A stretch of 64,000 bases of DNA from Coprovicinus avistercoris. Lineage in GTDB: Bacteria; Actinomycetota; Coriobacteriia; Coriobacteriales; Atopobiaceae. A program made the position numbers and the translations under genes. The stretch spans positions 1 through 64,000 of the forward strand of contig DVMQ01000015.1 of the NCBI GenBank assembly GCA_018714895.1, read 5' to 3'. The notes below the pieces were generated by a model, which saw only the letters and a program-made list of their open reading frames with translations, searched no databases and was not told where the DNA came from. Each line of letters opens with the position of its first letter. Positions within the stretch are counted from its first letter, which is position 1. Shown one piece after another: positions 18,174 to 26,352 of the stretch.

Positions 18174-19124
18174 TTACCCTGCGATTGGTTGTCCAAGATA
18201 GCCTGCCACAGAAGTTGCTGCCACTGCACCATCAGATGCCGCAGTAATAATTTGACGCAATACCTTTGAGCGGACATCTCCCGCACAATATAAACCAGGT
18301 GTCCTTGTGGCCATATATTCATCGGTGATAACCGCGCCGGTTTGATCGAGTTCAGCAAATTCTTTAATGAGTTCAGATGACGGTAGCTGGCCCACAAATA
18401 CAAACACACCGAACGAGCCTGGATCTCCTGATATACATGTAATCTCATCGGTATCCTCATTATGAAGATAGAGCTTAGTGAGAAGATCCTCCCCTTCTAC
18501 CTTAGAGATAGTTGTCCGAAAATGGACAAATATTTTCTCATTTTGCAGGATCTGGTCAACCAGTGCAGCTTGAGCACGCAAGTGATCCTTACGAATAATC
18601 ATGTGGACTTCACTTGCAAACCTCGTAAGAAAGAGTGCTTCTTCGGCGGCAGAATTACCTCCCCCTACCACATAAACGGGTTTATTGCGATAAAACATTC
18701 CATCGCAGGTCGCACAATATGAAATTCCACGCCCAATGAAATCTTCTTCACCTTCAAAGCCGGCTTTTCGAGGCGTGGAACCACTCGCCAAAATAACAGC
18801 CTTAGCGTTGTATGAAGTTCCTCCATTGCAACTAATAATGAAATTGTTATCACATGTAGAAGAAATAGAAGACACCTGCACTGAGTGGATAGTAACGCCC
18901 AAATCCTTAGCTTGATTTTCCATCGCCTGAATGAGTTCATAGCCACTGGTAGATGGAACTCCTGGATAATTATCAACTTCTGATGTTAAGAGAACCTGCC
19001 CACCAGGAGATGTCTGCTCTAAAACAACCGTGGTTAAGAGCGCGCGAGAAGCATAAATTGCTGCCGAAATTCCTGCAGGACCAGCACCAATAATTACAAG
19101 GTCATAAAGGGTAGATTCAGACAT
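18174..19124 (-). CDS. trxB: Thioredoxin-disulfide reductase
   Basis: 316 aa. FAD-binding GAGPAGISAAIYASR at the N-terminus, redox pair in SYCATCDGMFY (near residue 135), NADPH motif GGGNSAAEEA, and a C-terminal GLYCAGDVR FAD site. It reduces thioredoxin with NADPH. It is the last gene of the group nrdR-dut-trxB, 21 bp after dut. These three together supply balanced dNTPs: NrdR controls ribonucleotide reductase, Dut removes dUTP and thioredoxin reduces the reductase. Confidence 0.96.
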   Translation of the reverse strand: MSESTLYDLVIIGAGPAGISAAIYASRALLTTVVLEQTSPGGQVLLTSEVDNYPGVPSTSGYELIQAMENQAKDLGVTIHSVQVSSISSTCDNNFIISCNGGTSYNAKAVILASGSTPRKAGFEGEEDFIGRGISYCATCDGMFYRNKPVYVVGGGNSAAEEALFLTRFASEVHMIIRKDHLRAQAALVDQILQNEKIFVHFRTTISKVEGEDLLTKLYLHNEDTDEITCISGDPGSFGVFVFVGQLPSSELIKEFAELDQTGAVITDEYMATRTPGLYCAGDVRSKVLRQIITAASDGAVAATSVAGYLGQPIAG

Positions 19125-19145
19125 ACAATCACTCAGCCAATCATT

Positions 19146-19592
19146 TTAAACGCCGCTTGAGCCAAATCCACCGGAACCTCTATCGGTTTCATCCAGCTCG
19201 TCAACCTCAATCAAATTAACAATAGGAACACGCTGTATAACAAGTTGAGCAATACGTTCTCCACGTTCGATATGAATGGGCTTCTCGTTATCAAGATTTA
19301 CTGCACATACCTTCAACTCGCCACGATAATGCGAATCGATAAGGCCGGGAGTATTAGCCATAGAGAGACCTTCACGTAAAGCCAGGCCGCTGCGAGGTTG
19401 AACAAAACCGGCATATCCCTCAGGAATAGCGACCGCCAAACCCGTAGCAATAAGACGACGCTCATGAGGCGCAAGAACGAGATCTTCATTGGAACGCAAG
19501 TCGAGACCAGCATCGCCTGTGTAAGCGTACGTCGGCAGCTCAACAGATGGATCAAGTCGTTTAATAGGAACGGAAATGGTCTCATCAATCAT
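19146..19592 (-). CDS. dut: dUTP diphosphatase
   Basis: 148 aa, ATG overlapping the nrdR stop by 4 bp. All five trimeric dUTPase motifs are visible: DAGLDLRS, PRSGLALR, NTPGLIDSHYRGE, ERIAQLVI, and the glycine-rich TDRGSGGFGSSG tail that closes over the active site. It hydrolyses dUTP to dUMP and pyrophosphate, keeping uracil out of DNA and feeding thymidylate synthesis. Full length. Confidence 0.97.
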   Translation of the reverse strand: MIDETISVPIKRLDPSVELPTYAYTGDAGLDLRSNEDLVLAPHERRLIATGLAVAIPEGYAGFVQPRSGLALREGLSMANTPGLIDSHYRGELKVCAVNLDNEKPIHIERGERIAQLVIQRVPIVNLIEVDELDETDRGSGGFGSSGV

Positions 19593-20038
19593 TGTGAAAG
19601 GCTCCTCAATTCCTCACTAAACTCATCAAGATCTTTGAAATCTCGATATACCGAAGCAAAACGAACATACGCAACCTTGTCTACGTCTATAAGGCGTTTT
19701 AGCACAAGGTTTCCAATTTCAGAAGAAGGGACTTCAGATACACCGTTATCGCGCAATTCTGACTCAATATCATCAATCAAGGAATCGAGTTGAGCAATTG
19801 GAACCTGACGCTTTGCGGTGGCAGTAAGCAATCCACGCATCAACTTCTGGTGATCAAACGGTTCTTTTGTGCCATCTTTTTTAAGAACCATTAACGGTGT
19901 TTCTTCTTTACGTTCATACGTAGTAAAACGATAGCCACATGCAATACATTCTCGACGGCGTCGGATGGCATCATTGCTATCGGACGGACGTGAGTCTACA
20001 ACTTTAGACTCCTCGCAACCACATTTAGGACAGCGCAT
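19589..20038 (-). CDS. nrdR: Transcriptional repressor NrdR
   Basis: 149 aa from the ATG at 20038, chosen because AGGGAGAC precedes it and the product then starts MRCPKCG as in other NrdR proteins; the frame extends ten codons upstream. Zinc ribbon CPKCG...CIACGYRFTTYER at residues 3-40, then an ATP-cone domain (VLKKDGTKEPFDHQKL). NrdR senses (d)ATP and represses ribonucleotide reductase genes. No nrd gene lies in the window. The 4-bp overlap with dut indicates coupling. Confidence 0.97.
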   Translation of the reverse strand: MRCPKCGCEESKVVDSRPSDSNDAIRRRRECIACGYRFTTYERKEETPLMVLKKDGTKEPFDHQKLMRGLLTATAKRQVPIAQLDSLIDDIESELRDNGVSEVPSSEIGNLVLKRLIDVDKVAYVRFASVYRDFKDLDEFSEELRSLSQ

Positions 20039-20128
20039 GCAGTCTCCCTTGTAAAATGCTGTATACAAAGGAGCCTATCATAAAAACAAAGCCCAAATGA
20101 TTAGACCAATAACTATATTGCCAAAGAG

Positions 20129-20593
20129 CTAAGAAGCGGGAACAGAGAGCTGCTGTCCAGAAGAAAGCATGGAAGAAGAAAGCTCATTTTCCTGTGTAAT
20201 GAATTCAACAACTTCAGCAGTAGAACAACCATTTACGGGATGATTTTCTGCAATGGACCAGATGGATTCTCCTGGCATTACCGTAACAATCTCAGTAGAA
20301 ATATCTGTAAAGGAAGAAGTTTTCCGAGCCATAGCAGAAGCATCAGAAAGAAACGCTATGCCCACAAGCGCAAGCACCATAGAACAAATGACAAGGAACG
20401 TAATGAGTGTGTTCTTGTTCTGAACGTGAGAATGATGACAATACACGTGTGATCGATCATTACGAATATTTACATCGTCAACATTCTTGTAATGAGCTTG
20501 CCCGCCTTCAAGGACACGAAAATGAACTGGTTTGAAATCAAGAGCTGAAGATCCCTCAGAAAAATATTGAATGTTGTTCCCGCGAATATCCAT
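20129..20593 (-). CDS. LysM membrane protein, predicted SOS cell-division suppressor (YneA-like)
   Basis: 154 aa from the ATG at 20593 (GGGAGGAAG upstream). A cytoplasmic stretch of about 65 residues, one membrane helix (about 66-88, TLITFLVICSMVLALVG), and an outer LysM domain at the C-terminus (MPGESIWSIAENHP...SGQQLSVP). It faces lexA across 184 bp holding three LexA-box-like sites, one inside its own promoter. This is the arrangement of Bacillus yneA/lexA, where YneA is a LysM membrane protein that blocks division during SOS. Function by position and architecture, not by close sequence identity. The N-terminal soluble part is longer than in YneA. Confidence 0.8.
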   Translation of the reverse strand: MDIRGNNIQYFSEGSSALDFKPVHFRVLEGGQAHYKNVDDVNIRNDRSHVYCHHSHVQNKNTLITFLVICSMVLALVGIAFLSDASAMARKTSSFTDISTEIVTVMPGESIWSIAENHPVNGCSTAEVVEFITQENELSSSMLSSGQQLSVPAS

Positions 20594-20656
20594 GTCTTCC
20601 TCCCTTCGATAACTTGCAGACTTTATATACAGCAGTGCTCGGACATAAAATGTATG

Positions 20657-20670
20657 CAAACAAATGTTCT
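20657..20670. promoter_or_regulatory. LexA-box-like site A
   Basis: CAAACAAATGTTCT, two mismatches from the Gram-positive LexA consensus CGAACRNRYGTTYC. It lies just past the -10 element of the LysM-gene promoter, near its likely start point. Confidence 0.5.
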
Positions 20671-20676
20671 GTGATT

Positions 20677-20705
20677 AGTATCGTTCGTACATCTGTTCGT
20701 GTCAA
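20677..20705 (-). promoter_or_regulatory. Promoter of the LysM (YneA-like) gene
   Basis: On the minus strand, TTGACA (20705-20700), a 17-base spacer and GATACT (20682-20677). The spacer contains LexA box B, so LexA binding would directly block RNA polymerase. The leader to the ATG at 20593 is about 75-80 nt. Confidence 0.75.
20686..20699. promoter_or_regulatory. LexA box B
   Basis: Minus strand reads CGAACAGATGTACG; the left half and centre match CGAACRNRYGTTYC, with mismatches only near the 3' end. It lies wholly within the spacer of the LysM-gene promoter. Confidence 0.75.
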
Positions 20706-20712
20706 GTATAAA

Positions 20713-20726
20713 CGAACAGATGTTTG
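20713..20726. promoter_or_regulatory. LexA box C
   Basis: CGAACAGATGTTTG on the plus strand matches CGAACRNRYGTTYC except at the last base. It overlaps the -35 element of the lexA promoter, giving the usual autorepression layout. Confidence 0.85.
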
Positions 20727-20752
20727 CAACGAAATTAGAACGGCTGTATCAT
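20724..20752 (+). promoter_or_regulatory. lexA promoter
   Basis: TTGCAA at 20724-20729, a 17-base spacer, TATCAT at 20747-20752. LexA box C covers the -35. Transcription would start about 20 bases before the lexA ATG. Confidence 0.75.
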
Positions 20753-20777
20753 ATTTCTTAGATTGAAAGGGGGCAGT

Positions 20778-21440
20778 ATGTCTCAACGTAAACTCAGTTC
20801 ACGTCAGCGTGAAATTTATGATTATATCTGCACATATACAAAAACCCATGGTTTTCCTCCCTCTGTTCGGGAGATTGGAAAAGCGGTAGGACTTGCCTCC
20901 CCTTCCACGGTTCATATGCATCTTAAATATCTTGAAGACAACGGTTACATCCATCGAGATTCTAATAAGCCACGCGCCATCGAGGTTGTTTCAGAGCGTC
21001 AAGAACGTTCCGAAGAAAGCTCTGGTCCAAAACTCGCTAATGTTTCCATTGATGTAGATGCCAATCTCATTACGCTGCCGGTAGTTGGTCGTGTTGCCGC
21101 AGGTCAACCTATTTTGGCTGAGCAAAATATTGAAGAGAACCTCTCTCTTCCAACAAGTATTGTGGGCGATTACAGTTCCTTTATTCTCCGTGTTCGCGGG
21201 GACTCAATGATTAACGCGGGTATCTTTGATGGCGATTATATTGTCGTTAAAGAACAAAAAGACGCACACAACGGAGAAATCGTTGTAGCTCTTATCGATG
21301 ATTCAGCTACCGTAAAAACGTTTTATCGTGAGCGCTACCGTGTTCGTCTGCAGCCTGAAAATGACACAATGGAGCCAATTTATGTGAAGGATCCTATTAT
21401 CCTGGGACGCGTTACTGCTCTCATTAGGACCATCTCTTAA
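20778..21440 (+). CDS. lexA: SOS repressor LexA
   Basis: 220 aa from the ATG at 20778 (AAGGGGG upstream); a TTG at 20763 is in frame but would overlap the ribosome binding site. Winged helix DNA-binding domain at residues 1-65 (SSRQREIYDYIC, PPSVREIGKAVGLAS). The self-cleavage bond is Ala108-Gly109 in RVAAGQP; the catalytic dyad is Ser143 (GDSM) and Lys180 (TVKTFY). RecA filaments trigger cleavage and derepress SOS genes. Matching operators lie at its own promoter, at the divergent LysM gene and at recA in this window. Confidence 0.98.
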   Translation: MSQRKLSSRQREIYDYICTYTKTHGFPPSVREIGKAVGLASPSTVHMHLKYLEDNGYIHRDSNKPRAIEVVSERQERSEESSGPKLANVSIDVDANLITLPVVGRVAAGQPILAEQNIEENLSLPTSIVGDYSSFILRVRGDSMINAGIFDGDYIVVKEQKDAHNGEIVVALIDDSATVKTFYRERYRVRLQPENDTMEPIYVKDPIILGRVTALIRTIS

Positions 21441-21457
21441 TTTGTCACATCGATTTT

Positions 21458-22243
21458 ATGGTGTTACTCATGCATCAAACTGACACCTCTGCAAAAGATG
21501 TATCCACTGATTCATACCACGGGCGTATACGCATTTTCGATATCGCCCGTGGTATTGCAGTGGTTTCAATGGTGCTATTTCATGGCTGCTATGACCTTGC
21601 CTACCTATCCCATGTTTCTCTTCCATGGTTTTCTGGGTTATTCCAAGATATTTGGCGTGCCTCTATCTCCTGGACTTTTCTTTTTATTGCAGGTTGTATG
21701 TGTTATTACTCTCATAACAATATTGTGAGAGGCACTAAACTGCTTGCTCTATCGTTTGGGATTTATATTGTTACAACTATTGCAGCTGTTGATACTCCAA
21801 TTAGCTTCGGAATTATTTTCTGCATGGGATCCTGTGGCATTATTTCAGGCTTGCTTAAGCACGTAAGATTACTTCCATCGGGTATCTTGCCAGCATGTAT
21901 ATGCTTCTGTCTCTTTCTCATAACATACAATGTTTCACATGGCACGCTTGAACTTGGATTTACTACGGTAGACATTCCGAGAATGCTGTATGAAACGCCT
22001 TGGTTAAGCTGGTTAGGGTTTCCGGGTCCACATTTTCTATCAGGAGATTATTACCCTGTAATCCCCTACCTTTTTATGTATCTTACGGGCACTGCGCTTC
22101 TCTCACGACCCATAGAACAAGGTTTTCCAGCTTGGGTGTATTCCCTCCATTGCGCGCCACTCGAATTTATCGGGCGTCATGCCTTGCTCATTTATGTTGT
22201 TCACCAGCCGCTGCTACTTGTCCTAACAAGTCTTTTTGTCTAG
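21458..22243 (+). CDS. DUF1624/HGSNAT-like membrane acyltransferase domain protein
   Basis: 261 aa; an ATG at 21470 is an equally possible start, and neither has a strong ribosome binding site. The N-terminus matches the heparan-glucosaminide N-acetyltransferase catalytic-domain pattern RIFDIARGIAVVSMVLFH, followed by about six to seven hydrophobic helices and a late HALLIYVVHQP segment typical of the acyltransferase-3/HGSNAT superfamily. Such proteins probably move acyl groups across the membrane onto sugars or lipids; the substrate here is unknown. It follows lexA by 17 bp and could be transcribed with it, which would make it LexA-responsive. That is inference. Confidence 0.82.
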   Translation: MVLLMHQTDTSAKDVSTDSYHGRIRIFDIARGIAVVSMVLFHGCYDLAYLSHVSLPWFSGLFQDIWRASISWTFLFIAGCMCYYSHNNIVRGTKLLALSFGIYIVTTIAAVDTPISFGIIFCMGSCGIISGLLKHVRLLPSGILPACICFCLFLITYNVSHGTLELGFTTVDIPRMLYETPWLSWLGFPGPHFLSGDYYPVIPYLFMYLTGTALLSRPIEQGFPAWVYSLHCAPLEFIGRHALLIYVVHQPLLLVLTSLFV

Positions 22244-22295
22244 CATCTCTCGCCAATGAACCCGAGGTATCTTACAGATTTCCTGCAGCCAATAG

Positions 22296-23606
22296 CTATA
22301 AAGAACTCTCATCTACACGATACGGCTCAAGAGTAGCCGCCATGCGCTTATCAGCATTCAGCGTAACAAGCAGTCCGCCTTCCACATAGCGCTCATGAAC
22401 TACACGGCAACGCTCGTGTGCCATTTTCATAAGCAGACCTTTTGAATATGGAATCATGACTGAAAGTACAACATCACCATCTGAAGCTTCTTTGGCAATA
22501 CGATATTTGAGGGAGGCGAGACCCTCACCTGTTAAAGCGGAAACAAAAACTGCTTGAGGATATGCTGAACGCATATGCTGCAACTCATTCGCACTGAGCA
22601 GATCAATCTTGTTGAATACAACAACAGAGCGCTTATCAGCTGCACCGATTTGATGGAGCACCTCATCGACTGCGGCAAGCTCTCTCAGATAACCCTCATC
22701 ACTCGCATCAACAACACGCAAGATAAGATCTGCAGCATTCACCTCAGCAAGGGTGGATTTAAATGCTTCCACCAAAGTGGTAGGCAGCTTTTGAATAAAG
22801 CCTACCGTGTCAGTAAGGGCAATTTTACGGCCCTCTTCCAGATCCAATACGCGGGTAGTAGGATCCAGTGTCGCAAAGAGTTCATCTTGTACGTAAGCAT
22901 TTGCAGATGCAAGAGTGTTGAGAAGAGTGGATTTTCCAGCATTTGTATATCCAGCTAGGGCCGTGCGCCATACACCCGATTCCCAGCGAGCTTTACTCTG
23001 CGTTGCACGTCGCTTCTCGAGCTGGCTCAGTTTTTCTTGTAGGGTTGCAATGCGCTTACGAACAAGACGGCGGTCGACCTCGAGCTGACTTTCTCCTTGA
23101 CCAAATCGGCTACCAATACCACCGCGCGTCTGTTCACGCACCAGATGGCTCCACATGCCTCGCAGTCTGGGATATAGATATTGCAGCTGCGCCAGCTGAA
23201 CTTGAAGACGTCCTTCTCGCGTTTTAGCATGAACGCCAAATATGTCTAGAATGAGCGCAGTTCTATCAATAACCTTTATGCCATTGCCTATCGCTCGCTC
23301 TAAGTTCGCTTGTTGTGAAGGCGTAAGCTCGTCATCAAACACCACCACATTAGCTTCGAGATTGTGAGCTAAACAAACCAATTCTTCAGTTTTGCCAGAA
23401 CCAATAAATGTGCGCGCTACGGGACGATCAAGACGTTGCGTTAATCTTCCCACCACCATCGCGCCATCAGTTTCAACAAGACGTTCAAGCTCGTTAAGGG
23501 AAGTCTCAACCGGCCATTCAGATTTATCAGGACCAAGATCGACCCCGACTAAAACAGCACGTTCTTTCTCATGGGAAGTTGAGTAAGGAGCAAACCGAGA
23601 CGTCAT
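22296..23606 (-). CDS. hflX: Ribosome-splitting GTPase HflX
   Basis: 436 aa from the ATG at 23606, which shares one base with the miaA stop (TAATG) and has AAGGAG 8 bases upstream; a GTG at 23615 overlaps that site. The N-terminal HflX domain has FDDELTPSQQANLE and DRTALILDIF, then a glycine-rich coil (RGGIGSRFGQGE). The GTPase domain has GYTNAGKST, DTVGFIQKLP and NKIDLL. HflX binds 50S/70S ribosomes and splits stalled ones under stress. The miaA-hflX neighbourhood is common in bacteria. Last gene of the rny-to-hflX run. Confidence 0.96.
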   Translation of the reverse strand: MTSRFAPYSTSHEKERAVLVGVDLGPDKSEWPVETSLNELERLVETDGAMVVGRLTQRLDRPVARTFIGSGKTEELVCLAHNLEANVVVFDDELTPSQQANLERAIGNGIKVIDRTALILDIFGVHAKTREGRLQVQLAQLQYLYPRLRGMWSHLVREQTRGGIGSRFGQGESQLEVDRRLVRKRIATLQEKLSQLEKRRATQSKARWESGVWRTALAGYTNAGKSTLLNTLASANAYVQDELFATLDPTTRVLDLEEGRKIALTDTVGFIQKLPTTLVEAFKSTLAEVNAADLILRVVDASDEGYLRELAAVDEVLHQIGAADKRSVVVFNKIDLLSANELQHMRSAYPQAVFVSALTGEGLASLKYRIAKEASDGDVVLSVMIPYSKGLLMKMAHERCRVVHERYVEGGLLVTLNADKRMAATLEPYRVDESSL

Positions 23607-24559
23607 TACATGCACTCCTTAGATTGGGAGGCTTGGACGGTCTTCGAAATATCATGCTGGATATAATCGACAGCCCCATCAACTCCAAGCGTGTCGATAT
23701 CAAGCCAGTGCACACGACCATCGCGTCGTAACCAATTGAGTTGGCGCTTTGCATAATGACGTGTGCGCGTTTTTGTTTGCTGTATCGCATCCTCCAATGA
23801 CATCTCATTATCCAAAACTGCAAGAGCTTCCTTGTAGCCAATTGCTTGGGATGCAGTGACCGATTGTTTGAGCTTATCCGTTTGAAGCTGGCGCACTTCA
23901 TCCAGCAGGCCCTCTGCAAACATTTGATCTACACGCTCATCTATACGCGTATAGAGCTTTTCTCGAGGAACTGCAGGGGCATAAAGCACAGCATGGTAAT
24001 GAGGAGTGCGTTTCAAGAGACCTTCATGCTGCTTGGCATAACTAAGCCCCTCGTCAGCCAGTTCAAGCGCACGAATACAACGCCTTACGTTATGTGGATG
24101 AATAAGAGAAGCACTTGCAGGATCTCGTTGTTGCAAAACTGCATAAAGCTCATCAGGACCAAGACACTCAGCCTCTTGCTCCCAAAAAGTGCGACGAGCA
24201 TCGCCATGTTTTCCTGCCGGGAAATCCATCTCATCTATCACTGCATCAAGATAAAGACCAGTTCCGCCGCACAGAATTGGAATACGTCCGTCTGCGATAG
24301 CCCTATCTACACAAGCGCGCGCATCCTTTTGAAAGCGTTCAACAGAATAGGTGTCTGATACATCACAAATATCAACCATCTCGAGCGCTACGCGCCTCTC
24401 AGCAGCAGGAACTTTAGCGGTACCTATATCCATGCCGCGATAAACTTGCATAGCATCCACTGAGATAACAGTAGTGCCAAGAGCAAAGGCAAGCCTATCG
24501 GCAAGTTCACTTTTTCCAGAGGCGGTTGGCCCTACTATGCAAACAGTTACAGGTTCCAA
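23606..24559 (-). CDS. miaA: tRNA dimethylallyltransferase
   Basis: 317 aa. The apparent start is a TTG at 24559 with GGAGG only three bases upstream; no ATG is available near the P-loop. Motifs: IVGPTASGKSELA, SVDAMQVYRGMDIGTAK, CGGTGLYLDAVID and PHNVRRCIRALEL. It adds the isopentenyl group to A37 of tRNAs reading UNN codons. The product is the substrate of MiaB, whose gene is immediately upstream (12 bp), and its prenyl donor derives from the MEP pathway (ispH at the left edge). Confidence 0.96.
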   Translation of the reverse strand: MEPVTVCIVGPTASGKSELADRLAFALGTTVISVDAMQVYRGMDIGTAKVPAAERRVALEMVDICDVSDTYSVERFQKDARACVDRAIADGRIPILCGGTGLYLDAVIDEMDFPAGKHGDARRTFWEQEAECLGPDELYAVLQQRDPASASLIHPHNVRRCIRALELADEGLSYAKQHEGLLKRTPHYHAVLYAPAVPREKLYTRIDERVDQMFAEGLLDEVRQLQTDKLKQSVTASQAIGYKEALAVLDNEMSLEDAIQQTKTRTRHYAKRQLNWLRRDGRVHWLDIDTLGVDGAVDYIQHDISKTVQASQSKECM

Positions 24560-24571
24560 AGTCCTCCAGTC

Positions 24572-25939
24572 TTACCGAGCAGAACCTACCATGGGACCGC
24601 GAAGATACCAGGTTTTTGCTTCATCCACGCGCACATCTACGTAACGACCCGTAAGATCTTGAGCACTCATGCCATCCGGCAAGGCAAAATGTACCGTTTG
24701 ATTTTTTGGGCTATGGCCAACTAAGACATGTGCGTCAGACTTTGAGGGACCTTCAACAAGCACTTCGACAGTGGAGCCAAGCTCGCGTACATTTGCTTTA
24801 TGAGCAAGATCTGCAACAAGGGCTGCAAGCCGCTCAAAACGCTCCTGAATCACTTCATGGGGCGTATTGTCGACTATCTTTGCAGCAGGAGTTCCCTCGC
24901 GCCTTGAGTAGATAAAAGTAAAGGCAGAGGCAAACTCAACTTCTCGAACAAGCGAAAGTGTTTGTTCAAAGTCCTCTTCAGTCTCTCCGGGAAATCCGAC
25001 GATAATGTCGGTCGAAAGAGCAATATCTGGCATAGCTGCACGAATTTTGTGAACCAACTCTAAGTAATCCTCGCGACTATACTTCCTATTCATGCGTCGG
25101 AGTATTTCGGTCGAACCGGACTGCACTGCCAAATGAAGTTGTGGCATCACCTGCGGTGTTTCTGCCATGGCAGCAATGGTCTCATCAGAAAGATCCTTTG
25201 GATGCGAAGACGTAAAGCGAATACGTCCAATTCCCGTTTGACCAACTGCGCGCAAAAGCTCCGCAAAGCGAGGCTTACCATAGCGGTCTCGGCCATAAGA
25301 GTTAACGTTTTGCCCTAAGAGTGTTATTTCGCGAACGCCATCACGTACAAGATGTTCGCATTCCATGACTACGTCTTCGAAGATACGGCTACGCTCACGC
25401 CCACGAACATACGGGACAATGCAGTATGTGCAGAAATTATTACAGCCAGTCATGATAGGTAGCCACGCATGGAACGACTGCGCTCGATGACTTGGGAGAT
25501 CGGTCGAAAAGCCCTCATAAGGCTCAGCTGTATCTGCTTCAAGCTGATGAGAGTCATCCAGAAGCGCCTGTTCCAAAAGATACGGAAGTCGAGCAATCGC
25601 CTGAGTTCCAAATACAACATCAACGTTAGGAATATGTTTACGGATATTCTCGCCGTCTCGTTGAGCGATACAACCACCAACAGCAACTAGCCTGCGGCCG
25701 CTTGGAGGAACGGGAGCACTTACCATGGAAGAAACTTGTCCATATAAACGCGTATCCGCCTTCTCGCGAACACAGCACGTCATGAATACAACAACATCAG
25801 CCTCTTCTGGAGTTGCAACCTCTACCAACCCACAGCTATCAAGAAGACCGGAAACCCTTTCGGAGTCATGAAGATTCATCTGACAACCGAAGGTCTTTAT
25901 ATGGTAGGTAAGACCAACAAGATGAGGATAATCAACCAT
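24572..25939 (-). CDS. miaB: tRNA-2-methylthio-N6-dimethylallyladenosine synthase MiaB
   Basis: 455 aa from the ATG at 25939 (a TTG one codon earlier is also in frame; GAGGCGG upstream). N-terminal UPF0004 domain with the three auxiliary-cluster cysteines (KTFGCQMN, MTCCVRE, VGGCIAQ), radical SAM motif MTGCNNFCTYCIVPY, and a C-terminal TRAM domain ending near VDVRVDEAKTWYLRG. It methylthiolates i6A37 made by MiaA. It is one of three methylthiotransferases in the window, with RimO and MtaB. It follows spoVS by 18 bp. Confidence 0.97.
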   Translation of the reverse strand: MVDYPHLVGLTYHIKTFGCQMNLHDSERVSGLLDSCGLVEVATPEEADVVVFMTCCVREKADTRLYGQVSSMVSAPVPPSGRRLVAVGGCIAQRDGENIRKHIPNVDVVFGTQAIARLPYLLEQALLDDSHQLEADTAEPYEGFSTDLPSHRAQSFHAWLPIMTGCNNFCTYCIVPYVRGRERSRIFEDVVMECEHLVRDGVREITLLGQNVNSYGRDRYGKPRFAELLRAVGQTGIGRIRFTSSHPKDLSDETIAAMAETPQVMPQLHLAVQSGSTEILRRMNRKYSREDYLELVHKIRAAMPDIALSTDIIVGFPGETEEDFEQTLSLVREVEFASAFTFIYSRREGTPAAKIVDNTPHEVIQERFERLAALVADLAHKANVRELGSTVEVLVEGPSKSDAHVLVGHSPKNQTVHFALPDGMSAQDLTGRYVDVRVDEAKTWYLRGPMVGSAR

Positions 25940-25957
25940 CAAAAATTACCGCCTCAT

Positions 25958-26251
25958 TTATACGGATGATAAGGAGCCTGGAGTGGGGAGTTTGTGTACG
26001 TAAACAGCAATACGAATGGCCGTTCTACTCTCCCCTCCTATTTCAATATCTGAAAAGGTAGGAGCACAGGAGATATCAATACCGGTAGGAATAAGAAAAC
26101 CACGTGCAATGGCCATAGCCTTAATCGCTTGATTGACAGCACCCGCTCCGACACATTGCATATTTACCGGAACACCATCTTTAACCATGCCGGCAATCGC
26201 CCCGGCCACTGAGGCCGGTGAAGACTTGCTCGAAACCTTCAGAAAATCCAT
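25958..26251 (-). CDS. spoVS: SpoVS-like protein
   Basis: 97 aa from the ATG at 26251 (CAGGAG upstream). Strong similarity to Bacillus SpoVS: LKVSSKSSPASVAGAIAG at the N-terminus, GAGAVNQAIKAMAIARGF in the centre, and SRTAIRIAVYVHK near the end. SpoVS is an Alba-like small protein needed for coat assembly and septation in sporulating firmicutes, also found in non-sporulators such as Thermus. There is a 10-residue C-terminal extension. Its place between an RNA-decay gene (rny) and tRNA-modification genes suggests nucleic-acid binding, which is inference. Confidence 0.93.
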   Translation of the reverse strand: MDFLKVSSKSSPASVAGAIAGMVKDGVPVNMQCVGAGAVNQAIKAMAIARGFLIPTGIDISCAPTFSDIEIGGESRTAIRIAVYVHKLPTPGSLSSV

Positions 26252-26352
26252 TACTATCTCCTGCAACGTTTTAGCTTCTTGACTGAAGTCATGTGTTGTA
26301 TTTCATGATTGTACTGGTTTAGGCAGACATCTAAAGCTCAAGTACAAGTTCA

